Positions 13,142 through 13,156 of a DNA stretch of 13,156 bases are shown here, piece by piece. Made by a program: the position numbers and the translations under genes. The notes under the pieces were generated by a model. That model saw only the letters and a list, made by a program, of their open reading frames with translations, had not been told where the DNA came from and ran no database searches. Every line of letters begins with the position of its first letter. The stretch's first letter is position 1. The stretch is from Proteobacteria bacterium SG_bin9 (GTDB taxonomy: Bacteria > Pseudomonadota > Alphaproteobacteria > Rhizobiales > Xanthobacteraceae), in contig LWDM01000024.1 of assembly GCA_002083525.1 (NCBI GenBank), positions 1 to 13,156 on the forward strand, read 5' to 3'.

Positions 13142-13156
13142 GTTCGGCGCATCAAT

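Overview
The window looks like chromosomal DNA of a GC-rich alphaproteobacterium of the order Hyphomicrobiales, most likely the Bradyrhizobium/Rhodopseudomonas/Afipia family. The pointers are a clear CtrA cell-cycle regulator diverging from a flagellar fliI-fliJ pair, an Omp25-like porin-family barrel with the 'NWTGFY' start, GC-rich codon use and a short dispersed palindrome at the left edge. No rRNA, tRNA, insertion sequence, integrase or CRISPR array was seen. Most genes read as ordinary chromosomal genes in small transcription units.

Left part (1-3563). A repeat and a terminator precede a minus-strand gene for an exported cytochrome P460 fused to an amicyanin-like cupredoxin. It is broken by a single in-frame TGA at 538-540, where the family has Trp, so the heme-binding CFECH motif and the copper domain lie behind the stop. 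Next comes a minus-strand pair (a six-helix membrane protein and an exported alpha/beta hydrolase). It diverges from a TetR-type repressor across an AT-rich control region that holds a perfect 8-3-8 palindrome.

Middle part (3701-8388). A PilZ-PAS-PAS-GGDEF diguanylate cyclase converges on a type II dehydroquinase-like gene in which two usual substrate-binding residues appear replaced. That gene diverges from a protein of the dimeric alpha/beta-barrel type. After a strong terminator hairpin come an outer-membrane beta-barrel gene with a cluster of GTGCAC sites in its upstream region, then a MerR-type regulator diverging from a small membrane protein across a 14-bp palindrome.

Right part (8367-13156). 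ctrA (minus) and fliI-fliJ (plus) diverge from a 385-bp control region with five GANTC methylation sites and five TTAA half-sites. This fits cell-cycle control of both units. After a terminator, an ECF sigma factor overlaps the gene of its membrane-bound RskA-type anti-sigma factor, a likely envelope-stress module that ends just inside the window.

The points most worth a second look are the interrupted heme/copper fusion, the dehydroquinase paralogue with a changed active site, and the methylation-site-rich ctrA/fliI control region.
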